A stretch of 64,000 nucleotides of DNA from an uncultured Alphaproteobacteria bacterium (lineage in GTDB: Bacteria > Pseudomonadota > Alphaproteobacteria > Rhodobacterales > Rhodobacteraceae), in the NCBI GenBank assembly GCA_902611605.1, contig CACMAH010000001.1, forward strand, positions 1-64,000, in the 5' to 3' direction. The notes beneath the pieces are model-generated. The model saw only the letters and a list, made by a program, of their open reading frames with translations, ran no database searches and was not told the DNA's origin. Position numbers and translations under genes: made by a program. Of the stretch, positions 48,772-59,238 are shown in pieces. Numbering within the stretch: position 1 is the stretch's first letter; each line of letters opens with the position of its first letter.

Positions 48772-48811
48772 TAATTTTAAATTTAATTTTTTTATAAATA
48801 AATAAAAGCCT

Positions 48812-49459
48812 ATGATTGAAAAAACTTATAAACAAATTAAAGATTTAGATATAAAGTTAAACTTACCTCTTGTTATCGTAGATGCAGATGAAGTCATAGT
48901 ACATTTTGCAAAACCTTTTATTTTATATCTAAAAGAAAGAGGCTGGGCATTAGAACTTAATGGATATACACTAAGTAATTCAATAAAAAATATAGAAACA
49001 AACAAAATTTTAGAAAATAGAAAATCACAAAAATTAGTAATTGATTTCATACAAAAAGAAACTCATAGGCAACCAATTACAGCGGGAGCTTTAAAAACGT
49101 TAAATAATATTTCAAAATTTTCCCAAATAATCATTTTAACAAATGTTCCTGGATATGCTTACGAGAAAAGGCTTAAAAATTTTAAGGATTTAAATATTTC
49201 ATTTCCGATTATTATGAATCAAGGTCCAAAAGGACTAGCCTTAAAACAATTATGTAAAGGAATTCAAAAACCAATAATTTTCATTGATGATAATTTGTCA
49301 CAAATTGAAAGTGCAAAAAAATTTGTGCCAAGTATTTATAGATTTCATTTCACAGGATGTGATCTTGTAAGGAAATTTCTACCAAAATCGTTTGCTGCAA
49401 CCCATAATCCCAAAAGTTGGCAAGAGATAGAAATTTTATGTAATAGGTTTCTAATTTAA
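48812..49459 (+). CDS. HAD-like hypothetical phosphatase
   Basis: VIVDADEVIVHFAKPF (DxDE-type motif I), IIILTNVPGYAYEKRL, IFIDDNLSQIESA. Confidence 0.65.
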   Translation: MIEKTYKQIKDLDIKLNLPLVIVDADEVIVHFAKPFILYLKERGWALELNGYTLSNSIKNIETNKILENRKSQKLVIDFIQKETHRQPITAGALKTLNNISKFSQIIILTNVPGYAYEKRLKNFKDLNISFPIIMNQGPKGLALKQLCKGIQKPIIFIDDNLSQIESAKKFVPSIYRFHFTGCDLVRKFLPKSFAATHNPKSWQEIEILCNRFLI

Positions 49460-49890
49460 ACTTTCATTAATGATTTTAGAGGTTCTAATAATTTTGAAGG
49501 AATTTTTTTTGGTTTTCTAGTTTTTACATCTACAAAAACATGTATAAAAGAAATTCTAGCCGCAGTTTTTTCTTCAAAATTAGAAAAAAGACCTATCTCA
49601 TAATGGACAGAAGAATTACCTAATTTATTTAATTTTAGACCAGCCGTGACTAAGTCAGGGAATTTAAGTTCAGAAAAATAAGTACATCTTGTTTCTACTA
49701 CTAATCCTACAGTTTTACTTAATGGGACATTTAGCGATCCTTTATTTATTAACCAGCTATTTACAATAGTATCTGCATATTCGTAAAAAACTGCATTATT
49801 CATATGACCATATACATCACTATCCCTCCAACGAGTTTTTAGTTCTTCAAAATATAAATAATCTTGTTTGACTGCAGGGACTTGTCTCAT
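49456..49890 (-). CDS. Acyl-CoA thioesterase, 4-hydroxybenzoyl-CoA thioesterase family
   Basis: TRWRDSDVYGHMNNAVFYEYADTIVNSWL hot-dog fold motif. Confidence 0.9.
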   Translation of the reverse strand: MRQVPAVKQDYLYFEELKTRWRDSDVYGHMNNAVFYEYADTIVNSWLINKGSLNVPLSKTVGLVVETRCTYFSELKFPDLVTAGLKLNKLGNSSVHYEIGLFSNFEEKTAARISFIHVFVDVKTRKPKKIPSKLLEPLKSLMKV

Positions 49891-49942
49891 AACTTAAATT
49901 TCCTTAAATGTATAAGTCACAAATAGTATAAAGGAACCTATA

Positions 49943-50629
49943 TTGAGATTTAAAGGACTAATTTTTGATAAGGATGGAACATTATTTCATTTCCAAGAAA
50001 GTTGGGGAGACTGGTTAGACGAAGTTTTAGAAATTCTAAGCGGTGATTCAATTGAAAAAAAGCAAAAAATGGCCTATCTATTAGGCTTTAATTTATCCAG
50101 AAAAAAATTTTTAAAAGGAAGTCCTTTTATTGCTGGAACAACCAAAGAATTTTTATACACAATTGAACCTTTCTCGAAAAATTTAAAAGGAGAAGCATTA
50201 GAAAAGTTTATAAATTCAAAATTAATGACACTTACCCCAAAACCAGTTGGAGACCTGAGAGCATTATTCTATTATTTAAAATCAAAAGAAATTTCTATAG
50301 GTATAGCAACAAATGATAATGAAACCCCCTGTAGATCCCAATTAAAAGATGCGAAAATAATCGAATTTTTTGATTTTATAGCAGGCTCTGATAGTGGTTA
50401 TGGTTTTAAACCTGAAACAGGGCAGCTAGAAGCTTTTTGTAAATCTTTGAAATTAAATGTAAGAGATGTTGCTATGGTTGGTGATAGTACTCATGACCTA
50501 ATTGCTGCAAAAAAAGCTGGAGTACATGCAATTGGAGTTCTTACAGGTGTTGCAGAAAAAAAGGAATTAGATCCATATGCAGATATTATTCTAACATCTA
50601 TTGAAGATATTCCAAATTATTTAAATTAA
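49943..50629 (+). CDS. HAD hydrolase, phosphoglycolate phosphatase-like
   Basis: LIFDKDGTLFHFQESWGDWL, IATNDNETPCR, MVGDSTHDLIAAKKAG; TTG start (no upstream ATG before motif I). Confidence 0.85.
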   Translation: MRFKGLIFDKDGTLFHFQESWGDWLDEVLEILSGDSIEKKQKMAYLLGFNLSRKKFLKGSPFIAGTTKEFLYTIEPFSKNLKGEALEKFINSKLMTLTPKPVGDLRALFYYLKSKEISIGIATNDNETPCRSQLKDAKIIEFFDFIAGSDSGYGFKPETGQLEAFCKSLKLNVRDVAMVGDSTHDLIAAKKAGVHAIGVLTGVAEKKELDPYADIILTSIEDIPNYLN

Positions 50630-50685
50630 TTTGTAGATAATTTTCTTTACTTATTTTTTTTCTTGGTTTTTTATTAAATAAAAAA

Positions 50686-52251
50686 TTGGTTACTATGAAA
50701 GAAATGAAAAAGTCTAGATCAGGTGGACGCTCTGGTAATAAAAGAAGAGAAAATAGTTTTTCTATTTCTCAAACTCCCTGGTCACTACCTATTAATAATG
50801 ATAATTTCATTGAACCTATACCATTTGAAGGTATTGAAAAAATTCATAATACAGCCATGCGAATTTTAGAGGATATAGGAATTGAATTTATTAATAGTGA
50901 AGCCAAATCTATTCTCCAGAAAGCAGGATGTAAGGTAGACCCGAATTCTGACAATGTTAAGATGGATCGAAATTGGGTCATGGAAATGATAAAAAATGCA
51001 CCTAATGAATTTGAAATCATACCTAGGAATAAAAAACATAAAGTAGTTATTGGTGGACGTCACATGACATTTGTCAATGTTTCTTCTCCACCCAACGTGA
51101 TGGATTTAGACCGAGGCAGAAGACCTGGTGATTTTGAAAGTTTTAAAGACCTCCTTAAACTAACGCAATATTTTAATTGTATACATGTAGCAGGAGGCTA
51201 TCCTGTAGAGCCAATCGATGTACATTCCTCCATAAGACATCTTAAATGCATATATGAAAAATTAATTTTGACTGATAAAGTGTGTCATGCATATTCACTG
51301 GGTTCTGAAAGAGTTGAAGACGCTATTGAAATGGTTAGAATAGCTAGCGGTCTTGATAAAGATGAATTTAAAAAAGAAGCCCGAATATATACTAATATTA
51401 ACTCATCTTCACCCCTAAAACATGACTGGCCGATGCTTGATGGAGCAATGCGTTTTTCAAGAAAAAATCAGCCTGTTGTTGTTACACCATTTACCTTAGC
51501 TGGTGCCATGGCACCAGTTACCATAGTAGGAGCTGTTGCACAATCAATAGCTGAGGGATTAGCCGCAATTGCATTATTACAGTATATCAATCCTGGTTGT
51601 CCTGTTGTTTTAGGTACTTTCACTTCTAATGTAGATATGAAATCCGGAGCACCTGCATTTGGGACACCGGAGTATGTTCGTGCAACTCAAATAACTGGAC
51701 AAATGGCACGATATTACAATTTACCTCTTAGGTCATCTAATGCATGTGCTGCAAATGCACCTGATGGTCAAGCTATGTGGGAAAGTTTAAATAGCCTATG
51801 GGCCTCAGCAACTTCGGGTACAAATCTAGTTTATCACAGTGCAGGTTGGTTAGAGGGTGGATTAATAGCTTCTTATGAGAAATTTGTAATGGATTGTGAA
51901 GTTTTACAACAATTCAAAAGATATTTTGAACCTGATTTATGTAATTTTTCGGAAGATGATTTAGCATTTGGGGCGGTATCAGAGGTTGGTTCAACAGGTC
52001 ATTTTTTTGGATGCCAGCATACTCAAGAAAGATACTCAGATGCTTTTTATTCTCCTTTTTTGTCAGATTGGAGAAACTTTGAAGCTTGGAATGAGGCAGG
52101 AGCTGAATGGACGCATAAAAAAGCAAATAAAATATGGAAGAAAATACTAAATGATTTTGAACCGCCTCCAATTGACCAAGGTATCAAAGAAGAACTCAAT
52201 GAGTTTGTTGATAAAAGAATAAAAGAAGGTGGAGCCCCAACAGACTTCTAA
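50686..52251 (+). CDS. Trimethylamine methyltransferase (MttB) superfamily protein, non-pyrrolysine type
   Basis: IHNTAMRILEDIGIEF, ARIYTNINSSSPLKHDWPMLDGAMRF, VVVTPFTLAGAMAPVTI, NACAANAPDGQAMWESLNSLW; frame uninterrupted by TAG. Confidence 0.9.
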   Translation: MVTMKEMKKSRSGGRSGNKRRENSFSISQTPWSLPINNDNFIEPIPFEGIEKIHNTAMRILEDIGIEFINSEAKSILQKAGCKVDPNSDNVKMDRNWVMEMIKNAPNEFEIIPRNKKHKVVIGGRHMTFVNVSSPPNVMDLDRGRRPGDFESFKDLLKLTQYFNCIHVAGGYPVEPIDVHSSIRHLKCIYEKLILTDKVCHAYSLGSERVEDAIEMVRIASGLDKDEFKKEARIYTNINSSSPLKHDWPMLDGAMRFSRKNQPVVVTPFTLAGAMAPVTIVGAVAQSIAEGLAAIALLQYINPGCPVVLGTFTSNVDMKSGAPAFGTPEYVRATQITGQMARYYNLPLRSSNACAANAPDGQAMWESLNSLWASATSGTNLVYHSAGWLEGGLIASYEKFVMDCEVLQQFKRYFEPDLCNFSEDDLAFGAVSEVGSTGHFFGCQHTQERYSDAFYSPFLSDWRNFEAWNEAGAEWTHKKANKIWKKILNDFEPPPIDQGIKEELNEFVDKRIKEGGAPTDF

Positions 52252-52265
52252 ATTATTTAAATGTT

Positions 52266-53696
52266 TTAATCTATTTTAGTTAACAAACTATCGAGTGATT
52301 GTTTTGCATCTCCATAAAACATTCTTGTGTTTTCTTTAAAAAAGAGTGGATTTTGAATTCCAGAATATCCAGTTCCTTGTCCTCTTTTTGAAACTATAAC
52401 ATTTTTAGATTTCCAAACTTCAAGAACAGGCATTCCTGCAATAGGACTATTAGGGTCATCTTGTGCCGCTGGATTTACTATATCATTAGATCCTATAACA
52501 ATAACAACATCTGTATCGGGAAAATCATCATTTATTTCGTCCATTTCTAAAACTATGTCATAGGGTACTTTTGCTTCAGCCAACAAAACATTCATATGTC
52601 CTGGAAGCCTTCCAGCTACAGGATGAATACCAAATCTCACTTTTTTGGATTTTGCTCTTAATCTTCTAGTTAATTCAGAAACTGTTTGTTGTGCTTGAGC
52701 TACAGCCATTCCATATCCAGGTACTATTATAATTTGATCTGCATCATTTAATAATGAAGCAACACCATCTGTATCTATTGCAATTTGTTCTCCATCAATT
52801 TCAGTTTCTGTCTGAACTTGCGATCCAAAGCCACCTAAAATTACACTTATAAAGCGCCTATTCATCGCTTTACACATTATATAACTTAATATTGCTCCTG
52901 AAGATCCAACCAAAGCGCCTGTTACAATTAACAAGTCATTTCCTAAAGTAAAACCTATGGCAGCAGCAGCCCATCCAGAATAAGAATTTAACATAGAAAC
53001 AACAACAGGCATATCAGCACCACCAATACCCATTATCAAGTGCCAACCAATAAAACCAGCCAAAATAGCCATTATAATAATTGTCCAGATGCCTGACCCG
53101 TTAAAATATAAAAGTCCCAATAATATTGAAATTACCAAAGCAACCAAATTAAGACCGTGCCCACCTGGTAGTTTATAAACTTTACCATCAATTTTTCCTG
53201 ATAATTTACCAAATGCTACTACAGAACCAGTAAAGGTAATAGCGCCAATAAAAACTCCAAGGAATATTTCTACAGCCATTATTGAAATTTCTGCAGAATC
53301 TTTGGATGCTATTTTTTTCGTGAATCCACTCAACTCATTTATATTACCAGTAAAACTCTTGACAAAAGATAATTCAAGTTGAGCATTGATTCCTATAAAA
53401 ACTGCCGCTAAACCAACAAAACTGTGAAGGGCAGCTACAAGCTGAGGCATTTCGGTCATTTCAACTTTTTGTGCAACATAATAACCGATTACAGAACCGA
53501 TAATGATCATGGGAAAAAGTAACCAAAAATTCCCAGAACTACCTCCAAAAACAGTAAAAAGAACAGATAAGGCCATACCAGCGATACCAAACCAAACAGC
53601 CCTTTTTGCTTTCTCTTGGTTGCTTAAACCACCTAATGACAATATAAATAATACACTTGCCGAAATATATGCTGCAGATACTAATCCATATTCCAT
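52266..53696 (-). CDS. pntB: NAD(P) transhydrogenase subunit beta
   Basis: [78 protein letters not shown]. Confidence 0.97.
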   Translation of the reverse strand: MEYGLVSAAYISASVLFILSLGGLSNQEKAKRAVWFGIAGMALSVLFTVFGGSSGNFWLLFPMIIIGSVIGYYVAQKVEMTEMPQLVAALHSFVGLAAVFIGINAQLELSFVKSFTGNINELSGFTKKIASKDSAEISIMAVEIFLGVFIGAITFTGSVVAFGKLSGKIDGKVYKLPGGHGLNLVALVISILLGLLYFNGSGIWTIIIMAILAGFIGWHLIMGIGGADMPVVVSMLNSYSGWAAAAIGFTLGNDLLIVTGALVGSSGAILSYIMCKAMNRRFISVILGGFGSQVQTETEIDGEQIAIDTDGVASLLNDADQIIIVPGYGMAVAQAQQTVSELTRRLRAKSKKVRFGIHPVAGRLPGHMNVLLAEAKVPYDIVLEMDEINDDFPDTDVVIVIGSNDIVNPAAQDDPNSPIAGMPVLEVWKSKNVIVSKRGQGTGYSGIQNPLFFKENTRMFYGDAKQSLDSLLTKID

Positions 53697-53711
53697 AGGT
53701 ATGTCCTCTAA

Positions 53712-55277
53712 TTAAGATTTCTGAAACATTGCTAACATACGTCTTGCAACCAAGAAACCGCCAACTATGTTAATGGTCGAGATCAGTACTGAAATAGCTG
53801 CAAGAATGATTGCTATCCAACTTTCAGATGTCATTTGCAAAACTGCACCTATAATTATAATGCCTGATATTGCGTTAGTAACAGCCATAAGTGGTGTATG
53901 CAAAGCATGACTTACATTCCAAATGACTTGAAAACCAACAAAACACGCCAAGGCAAAAACAATCATGTGCTGCATAAACTCCGAAGGAGCATAATTTCCA
54001 ATCACAAACATAAATAACCCACCAATGCATAATAAAATAGTTTGTTGGATTGTATTTTTTCTAAAAGCTTCAACTTCTTCTGCTTTAATATCCTCAGGAG
54101 TTTTTTCAACGGGTTTTGGAGCTTGCTTAGCTATAGCCTGAACTTTTGGAGGAGGCGGAGGGAAAGTAATTTCTCCGTTATGAGTAACGGTGCTTCCTCT
54201 TATGACGTCATCCTTCATGTTGATGTTAATCTTGCCATCTTTCTTTGGAGTTAAGTCATCAATCATGTGCCTAATATTCGTTGAATAAAGAGTTGAAGAC
54301 TGAGATGCCATTCTACTTGGAAAATCTGTATAACCGACAATAGTTACATTATTTTTTGTAACTATCTTATCGCCTGGTTTAGTTAAATCACAATTACCAC
54401 CTTTTTCAGCGGCCAAATCTACTATCACTGATCCTGGTTTCATTTTATCAACGAATTCTTTTAACCACAACTTAGGAGCATCCATTCCAGGTATTAGTGC
54501 CGTTGTAATAACAATATCTACTTCATCTGCTTGTTTTCTAAAACATTCTAATTGTTTTTCTCTAAACTCTGGACTTGATGGAGCTGCATACCCACCTGTT
54601 TCAGATCCATCTGCACCCTCATCAAAGTCAAGCATTAGAAATTCAGCACCCATACTTTCAATTTGCTCTGCTACTTCAGGTCTAACATCAAAAGCCCTGA
54701 CAATAGCACCTAAACTTACAGATGTTCCAATAGCAGCTAAACCAGCAACTCCAGCGCCAATTACCAAAACTTTAGCTGGTGGAACTTTTCCAGCAGCTGT
54801 TATCTGGCCGGTAAGAAATCTATCAAAATTATTAGTTGCTTCTATAACTGCCCTGTAACCAGCAATATTAGACATAGATGATAATGCATCCATTTTTTGA
54901 GCACGACTTATTCTAGGTACCATATCCATGGCAATAGAAGTAACACCTTTTTTTTGTAAATTTTCTAATAAAGAATTATTTTGAGCAGGCCAAATAAAAC
55001 TAATTAAAACTTGTTTTTTTTGGAGTTTACTTTGCTCAATTTTGCTAGGTGCATTAACTTTTGCTATAACATCAGCTTCTTTAAAAATACCAGAAGATGA
55101 TTTTAAGATTTTACAACCAGATGCCTTATAATCTTTATCAGAAAACCGAGCCTTTTCTCCGGCACCTGATTGTATGATTACTTCATGACCTAATTTTATC
55201 AAAAATTTTGCAGATTCAGGCGTTATGGCTACGCGGTTTTCATTTTCACTTGATTCTTTAATAGTTCCTATAATCAT
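53712..55277 (-). CDS. pntA: NAD(P) transhydrogenase subunit alpha (fused nucleotide-binding and TM parts)
   Basis: [67 protein letters not shown]-terminal TM segment in the same ORF. Confidence 0.96.
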   Translation of the reverse strand: MIIGTIKESSENENRVAITPESAKFLIKLGHEVIIQSGAGEKARFSDKDYKASGCKILKSSSGIFKEADVIAKVNAPSKIEQSKLQKKQVLISFIWPAQNNSLLENLQKKGVTSIAMDMVPRISRAQKMDALSSMSNIAGYRAVIEATNNFDRFLTGQITAAGKVPPAKVLVIGAGVAGLAAIGTSVSLGAIVRAFDVRPEVAEQIESMGAEFLMLDFDEGADGSETGGYAAPSSPEFREKQLECFRKQADEVDIVITTALIPGMDAPKLWLKEFVDKMKPGSVIVDLAAEKGGNCDLTKPGDKIVTKNNVTIVGYTDFPSRMASQSSTLYSTNIRHMIDDLTPKKDGKININMKDDVIRGSTVTHNGEITFPPPPPKVQAIAKQAPKPVEKTPEDIKAEEVEAFRKNTIQQTILLCIGGLFMFVIGNYAPSEFMQHMIVFALACFVGFQVIWNVSHALHTPLMAVTNAISGIIIIGAVLQMTSESWIAIILAAISVLISTINIVGGFLVARRMLAMFQKS

Positions 55278-55436
55278 GATTTTTTTGTTCTAATGTATGG
55301 AAAGATAATATGCATTCGTGTTAAATAATATAAACAACAGGGAATTCAAGTAAAAATTACAATATATCCTGTAGAATTAATAATTAAAAAAAAATTAATG
55401 AAAACTTATCAATACTAAGAGGTTTTAATTGAATAA

Positions 55437-56222
55437 TTAATTTTCAGGTTTTTGTGCACGAAAATGATGAGGACAATGTTCACCAGTATCTAAAACTCTA
55501 ATCATAGCTTTCCAAGTTTTAATTTGATCTTCAATAAAGTTATTTGAAGTAATCTCCTCATAAGACTTTCTAGCTGGACCTGATAATATTTGTAATTCTT
55601 TTCTAGCTTCTTCTTTATACCATTTGTTCCTGTTATTCTTTTTTATAGAAACAAACCCACTTTTCTTTAATGCATTATAATATAATAATGGAGATCTCAT
55701 TCCAAAACCTAAATCCTCCAATTTCAAGTAATATTCCATCTCTTTTGATGGTTTTTGATCATGAGAAATTAACCAGTCTGAAAAGACAAAAAATCCTCCT
55801 GGTTTTAATACTTTAAAAACTTGAGAAAAAGTTTTTTCTTTATCAGGAATATGAACAAAAGAATCTTTTGAAAAAACTATATCAAAGCAGTTATCTTCAA
55901 AGGGTAAATTTGACTTGCCAATAAGAAGAATTTCAATGTTATCTTTTAATCGATTTTTTACTACTCTCCTAATAGCAGAATTTACTACATCTTCTTCAAC
56001 ATCTACGCCTATGACTTCTCTTGCACCATAATCTTTCACTAAGCTAACTGTTATACCACCTGCACCACATCCAACATCTAATATTTTTTTTTCAGTAAGA
56101 TCTAAACCATTTAATAACCTATTAATTTCTTTTTTGCCACCAGGTGACATATATCCGTCACCCCATAGTTTCTCTAAAAAAGAGATATGTGTAACATCAT
56201 AATGAATTTCTTCTTTACTCAA
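55437..56222 (-). CDS. SAM-dependent methyltransferase, phosphoethanolamine N-methyltransferase-like
   Basis: LWGDGYMSPGGKKEINRLL, ILDVGCGAGGITVSL, FSKDSFVHIPDKEKTFSQVFKVLKPGGFFVFSDWL. Confidence 0.8.
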   Translation of the reverse strand: MSKEEIHYDVTHISFLEKLWGDGYMSPGGKKEINRLLNGLDLTEKKILDVGCGAGGITVSLVKDYGAREVIGVDVEEDVVNSAIRRVVKNRLKDNIEILLIGKSNLPFEDNCFDIVFSKDSFVHIPDKEKTFSQVFKVLKPGGFFVFSDWLISHDQKPSKEMEYYLKLEDLGFGMRSPLLYYNALKKSGFVSIKKNNRNKWYKEEARKELQILSGPARKSYEEITSNNFIEDQIKTWKAMIRVLDTGEHCPHHFRAQKPEN

Positions 56223-56336
56223 GGTTAATTATCCTTTTTTAAAAATCCAGTTGAAAAAAATAGAAATGTAAAACAAAATTAATTTAATCCTAACATATGA
56301 TTAATATGATTTTATATCAAAAAGAAAGGAAAATAT

Positions 56337-56687
56337 ATGTACAAATATATAATGATTGGAAAGCTTAGTATCGAATTTAGCTCTTCTATGGTTGGGAAAC
56401 CACAAAACCGTACTGAAATAGTAACTCCCTTTTTTGAAAATCTGGGTGGTAAATTACTTCAAATGCTATATATCAATCACCCAGAAATGAATGCCATAGC
56501 TTTTATTGAAGGTCCGAATGATGAAGCGGTTGCATCAATGACAGGTATCATTAAAGCGAGTGGGATGTTTGATGATCTAAATTGGTATAGAGCATTTGAT
56601 GCTGGAGAATTACAAAAAATTTATGAATTTGCATCAAATAAAATGAATGAATATGTATCTGCAAAAGCATTTTCGGAAGACGCATAA
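56337..56687 (+). CDS. Hypothetical small protein (possible ferredoxin-like/GYD or DUF3303-type fold)
   Basis: 116-aa ORF, good SD (AAAGGAAA); stop overlaps next start (TAATG). Confidence 0.6.
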   Translation: MYKYIMIGKLSIEFSSSMVGKPQNRTEIVTPFFENLGGKLLQMLYINHPEMNAIAFIEGPNDEAVASMTGIIKASGMFDDLNWYRAFDAGELQKIYEFASNKMNEYVSAKAFSEDA

Positions 56688-56941
56688 TGTATGCTAGAGT
56701 TATAAATTTCACTTTACTAGCTCCTTCACTTTGGACAGTTATTCAAACTACTACTTCAGTTGAAACAGCTAAAGGACATACTATTCTTTTATTTAAATCT
56801 TCAGAAAATGCAGGAGTTGTTGTAGAATTATTTGCAGATATAAAAATGGCCGGAAAAGAACTTAAAACTTTAGAAATACTTCAAAAGTTTAAAGAGCAAG
56901 CAATGGCAAAAGTAAGTGTATTAGAAGGTAAGCAACAATAA
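56687..56941 (+). CDS. Hypothetical small protein
   Basis: 84-aa ORF translationally coupled to 56337..56687. Confidence 0.55.
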   Translation: MYARVINFTLLAPSLWTVIQTTTSVETAKGHTILLFKSSENAGVVVELFADIKMAGKELKTLEILQKFKEQAMAKVSVLEGKQQ

Positions 56942-56946
56942 TATAT

Positions 56947-58446
56947 TTAAAAGCTATATTCTGTAGATAATATTATGACGTCCTGTTTTTGATAAGGGTA
57001 AAGGGTATCTGTAATTTCAACAGCATCGTATTGCACATATCTTGCATTTATTGTTAAACCATCTCTAGGTTTATAACTCGTTGCAAGACTACCAATAATA
57101 CTCTTTTCTCCTGTCAATCTACTTAAATTGGCATTAATGCTTAGTAAATCATTCAGGCCTGTCCATCTAAATTGAACTGAGTGTCCTAAAGTTTGTTTTG
57201 CTATAGTCAAATCATTACTATAATTATCAATAATTCTCAAATTACCTTCATAGCCTATAGTTAAATTATTAATTCCACTATAGTCAAAACCAAGACCTAA
57301 TACATTCTGATTTTTTTTTAAACCTGGTAGATCAACCAGATTAGCTTTCAAAAATGAAGCCCCAGATATATTTGCACCCTCATATTTTAGCAAAAAATCA
57401 CCACGTGCAAGGTTTCCACTTATACCAAGAATTTGAATTCTATCAAAACCAAAATCAAGCTGACTTAACAAAGATTTTGATTTGATATTTTTCAAACTTC
57501 TTTGGTTTTGGTTTTCATCAGAAAAAACTAGAGATATGTCACCTCCATTAAATGAGTAATTTATATTTGTAAAAAATTCTATCTCATTTGATGGATTCAA
57601 ATAATTAATTGTAAAGGGATTACCTCCTGTATTAACTAGATTTTGTGAAAATGGTATTGTAGGATCAAAACTCCCCCCTTTTTCACCCATCAAATTACCA
57701 CCAGCTCGGCTTGTTACAACTAATTCTACTTTTAAATCTGAAATGGGAAAATTTAATAATATAGCTGGAACTTGCTGTCTAATTTCCGAAAGTTCTCCCT
57801 GACCAGGAATTGATAAATCTCTTGGGTTAATAGTATCAGTTATTGATAAATTATCTAACTGTCCTCTTGCTATAATTTGATTGCCAATTCTTAACCAAAT
57901 CTGGGAAGATGGATAGTAATCTAGGTAAAAGTCTTTTATATTAAATTTTGTACTATCTTCATTAGTTTGAAATTTATTATTTTTCCATTTACCCCAGTCA
58001 TAACGAAAATTACCTCCTATCTTAAAATTAAATTGAGGTGCCAATTCACCTTTGAAGTCTAGATTGAGAATAGTCTCTACTCTCTCTATACCTTTGTTAT
58101 TCCTATTAAAAATATCTGGTGGATTTTGTAGACCATAAACAAAATTCTGAATTATTGCGCCTGACAAACCATCTAAGGATTTTGATAGTAAAACTTCATC
58201 GCTTTTTTTTAGATCTGAAACGTCATTTTCATCTGCTAAAATTAAGTTATCATTTTTTTCTAATTCTAATTCTAATTGATCAAATGAAGAATCCTCTAAT
58301 AAATCAAAATCATCAGATTCTAAATTAAAATCATCATCTTGAGAATACGATATAGATGCGCAAAAAATAACAAAAGTTACAAAAAAAAACTTAATAAATA
58401 TCTTTAAAACATAATTAAAGTCCACGTTGCATAACCTCAGTTTCAA
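56947..58446 (-). CDS. Outer-membrane beta-barrel protein (DUF1302-like)
   Basis: Signal-peptide-like N-terminus, alternating beta-strand pattern (FNFKIGGNFRYDWGKW...), terminal aromatic residue (YSF). Start uncertain; GTG near 58425 possible. Confidence 0.75.
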   Translation of the reverse strand: MKLRLCNVDFNYVLKIFIKFFFVTFVIFCASISYSQDDDFNLESDDFDLLEDSSFDQLELELEKNDNLILADENDVSDLKKSDEVLLSKSLDGLSGAIIQNFVYGLQNPPDIFNRNNKGIERVETILNLDFKGELAPQFNFKIGGNFRYDWGKWKNNKFQTNEDSTKFNIKDFYLDYYPSSQIWLRIGNQIIARGQLDNLSITDTINPRDLSIPGQGELSEIRQQVPAILLNFPISDLKVELVVTSRAGGNLMGEKGGSFDPTIPFSQNLVNTGGNPFTINYLNPSNEIEFFTNINYSFNGGDISLVFSDENQNQRSLKNIKSKSLLSQLDFGFDRIQILGISGNLARGDFLLKYEGANISGASFLKANLVDLPGLKKNQNVLGLGFDYSGINNLTIGYEGNLRIIDNYSNDLTIAKQTLGHSVQFRWTGLNDLLSINANLSRLTGEKSIIGSLATSYKPRDGLTINARYVQYDAVEITDTLYPYQKQDVIILSTEYSF

Positions 58447-59224
58447 AAATCGAGTCTTCTACATTTGAATTATATTTTACACTTTTTAGTTGAAAAATGC
58501 TCTTATGCACTAGCTTTTTATTTTTGGTTGTAATCATTTGTAATGTTTTTGCAGTCCACACTCCGTCAATTTTTTGAATATCTTTTGCAGCAAATAATTT
58601 TACTTTTTTACCTTTTTTCACAAGAATTCTATTCTTAACTACAAAATAAATATCTTTTCTGACCCATTGAATAGATCTTAAATATCCAGTCTTCGCAATA
58701 ACCTTTTTGTTTTTAGGTGTGGACTCAATTACCCAACAATCTTTGCCATCTACAACATCACTATCTTTAACAAGTTTATAATTAAAATCTTCAAGTTCAA
58801 AACCATCTATATCTGAATAGGTAAAATCACTTCCCATAAATGAACCAGATCTATCAGCAGAAGCTATTCTATTCACTTTCTGTAAAGCTGGAAGATATAA
58901 CCATGAATCATCCTCCTTTGATGTTGATTCCCAATTGAAAGACATATAGGAGGTTCCCTTTACATCACCTGGACTTTTAAAAAAGGAAATTGATTTATCA
59001 ACATCATTATATTCTTTACTAAAAATCTCGATTTCCCTTATTCTTTTTCGATCCTTTTTATCAATTAAAATCATACGCCAGTCAGAAATAGCTGAGTCTC
59101 CAGTGTAACGGGCATCAACTTTAGTCATTATTTCCAGAGCAGATGATCCATATAATACGCCACTAAAAGAAAATATTAATAATAAAACCGAGGTAAATAA
59201 CTTTAATAATTTTGTTGTTATCAT
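58415..59224 (-). CDS. Outer membrane lipoprotein-sorting (LolA-like) protein
   Basis: Signal peptide; DSAISDWRMILIDKKDRKRIREIEIFSKEYNDVDKSISFFKSPGDVKGTSYMSFNW...DDSWLYLPALQKVNRIASADRSGSFMGSDFTYSDI. Confidence 0.88.
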   Translation of the reverse strand: MITTKLLKLFTSVLLLIFSFSGVLYGSSALEIMTKVDARYTGDSAISDWRMILIDKKDRKRIREIEIFSKEYNDVDKSISFFKSPGDVKGTSYMSFNWESTSKEDDSWLYLPALQKVNRIASADRSGSFMGSDFTYSDIDGFELEDFNYKLVKDSDVVDGKDCWVIESTPKNKKVIAKTGYLRSIQWVRKDIYFVVKNRILVKKGKKVKLFAAKDIQKIDGVWTAKTLQMITTKNKKLVHKSIFQLKSVKYNSNVEDSIFETEVMQRGL

Positions 59225-59238
59225 TTTTTTCCTATCAA

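Noticed and set aside
51914-52171. 85-aa minus-strand ORF and 60-aa plus-strand alternate-frame ORF within mttB
   Set aside because: Overlaps conserved MttB C-terminus; no evidence of translation.
50686-52251. Possible pyrrolysine-containing MttB
   Set aside because: ORF runs uninterrupted with no in-frame TAG, so no basis for Pyl.
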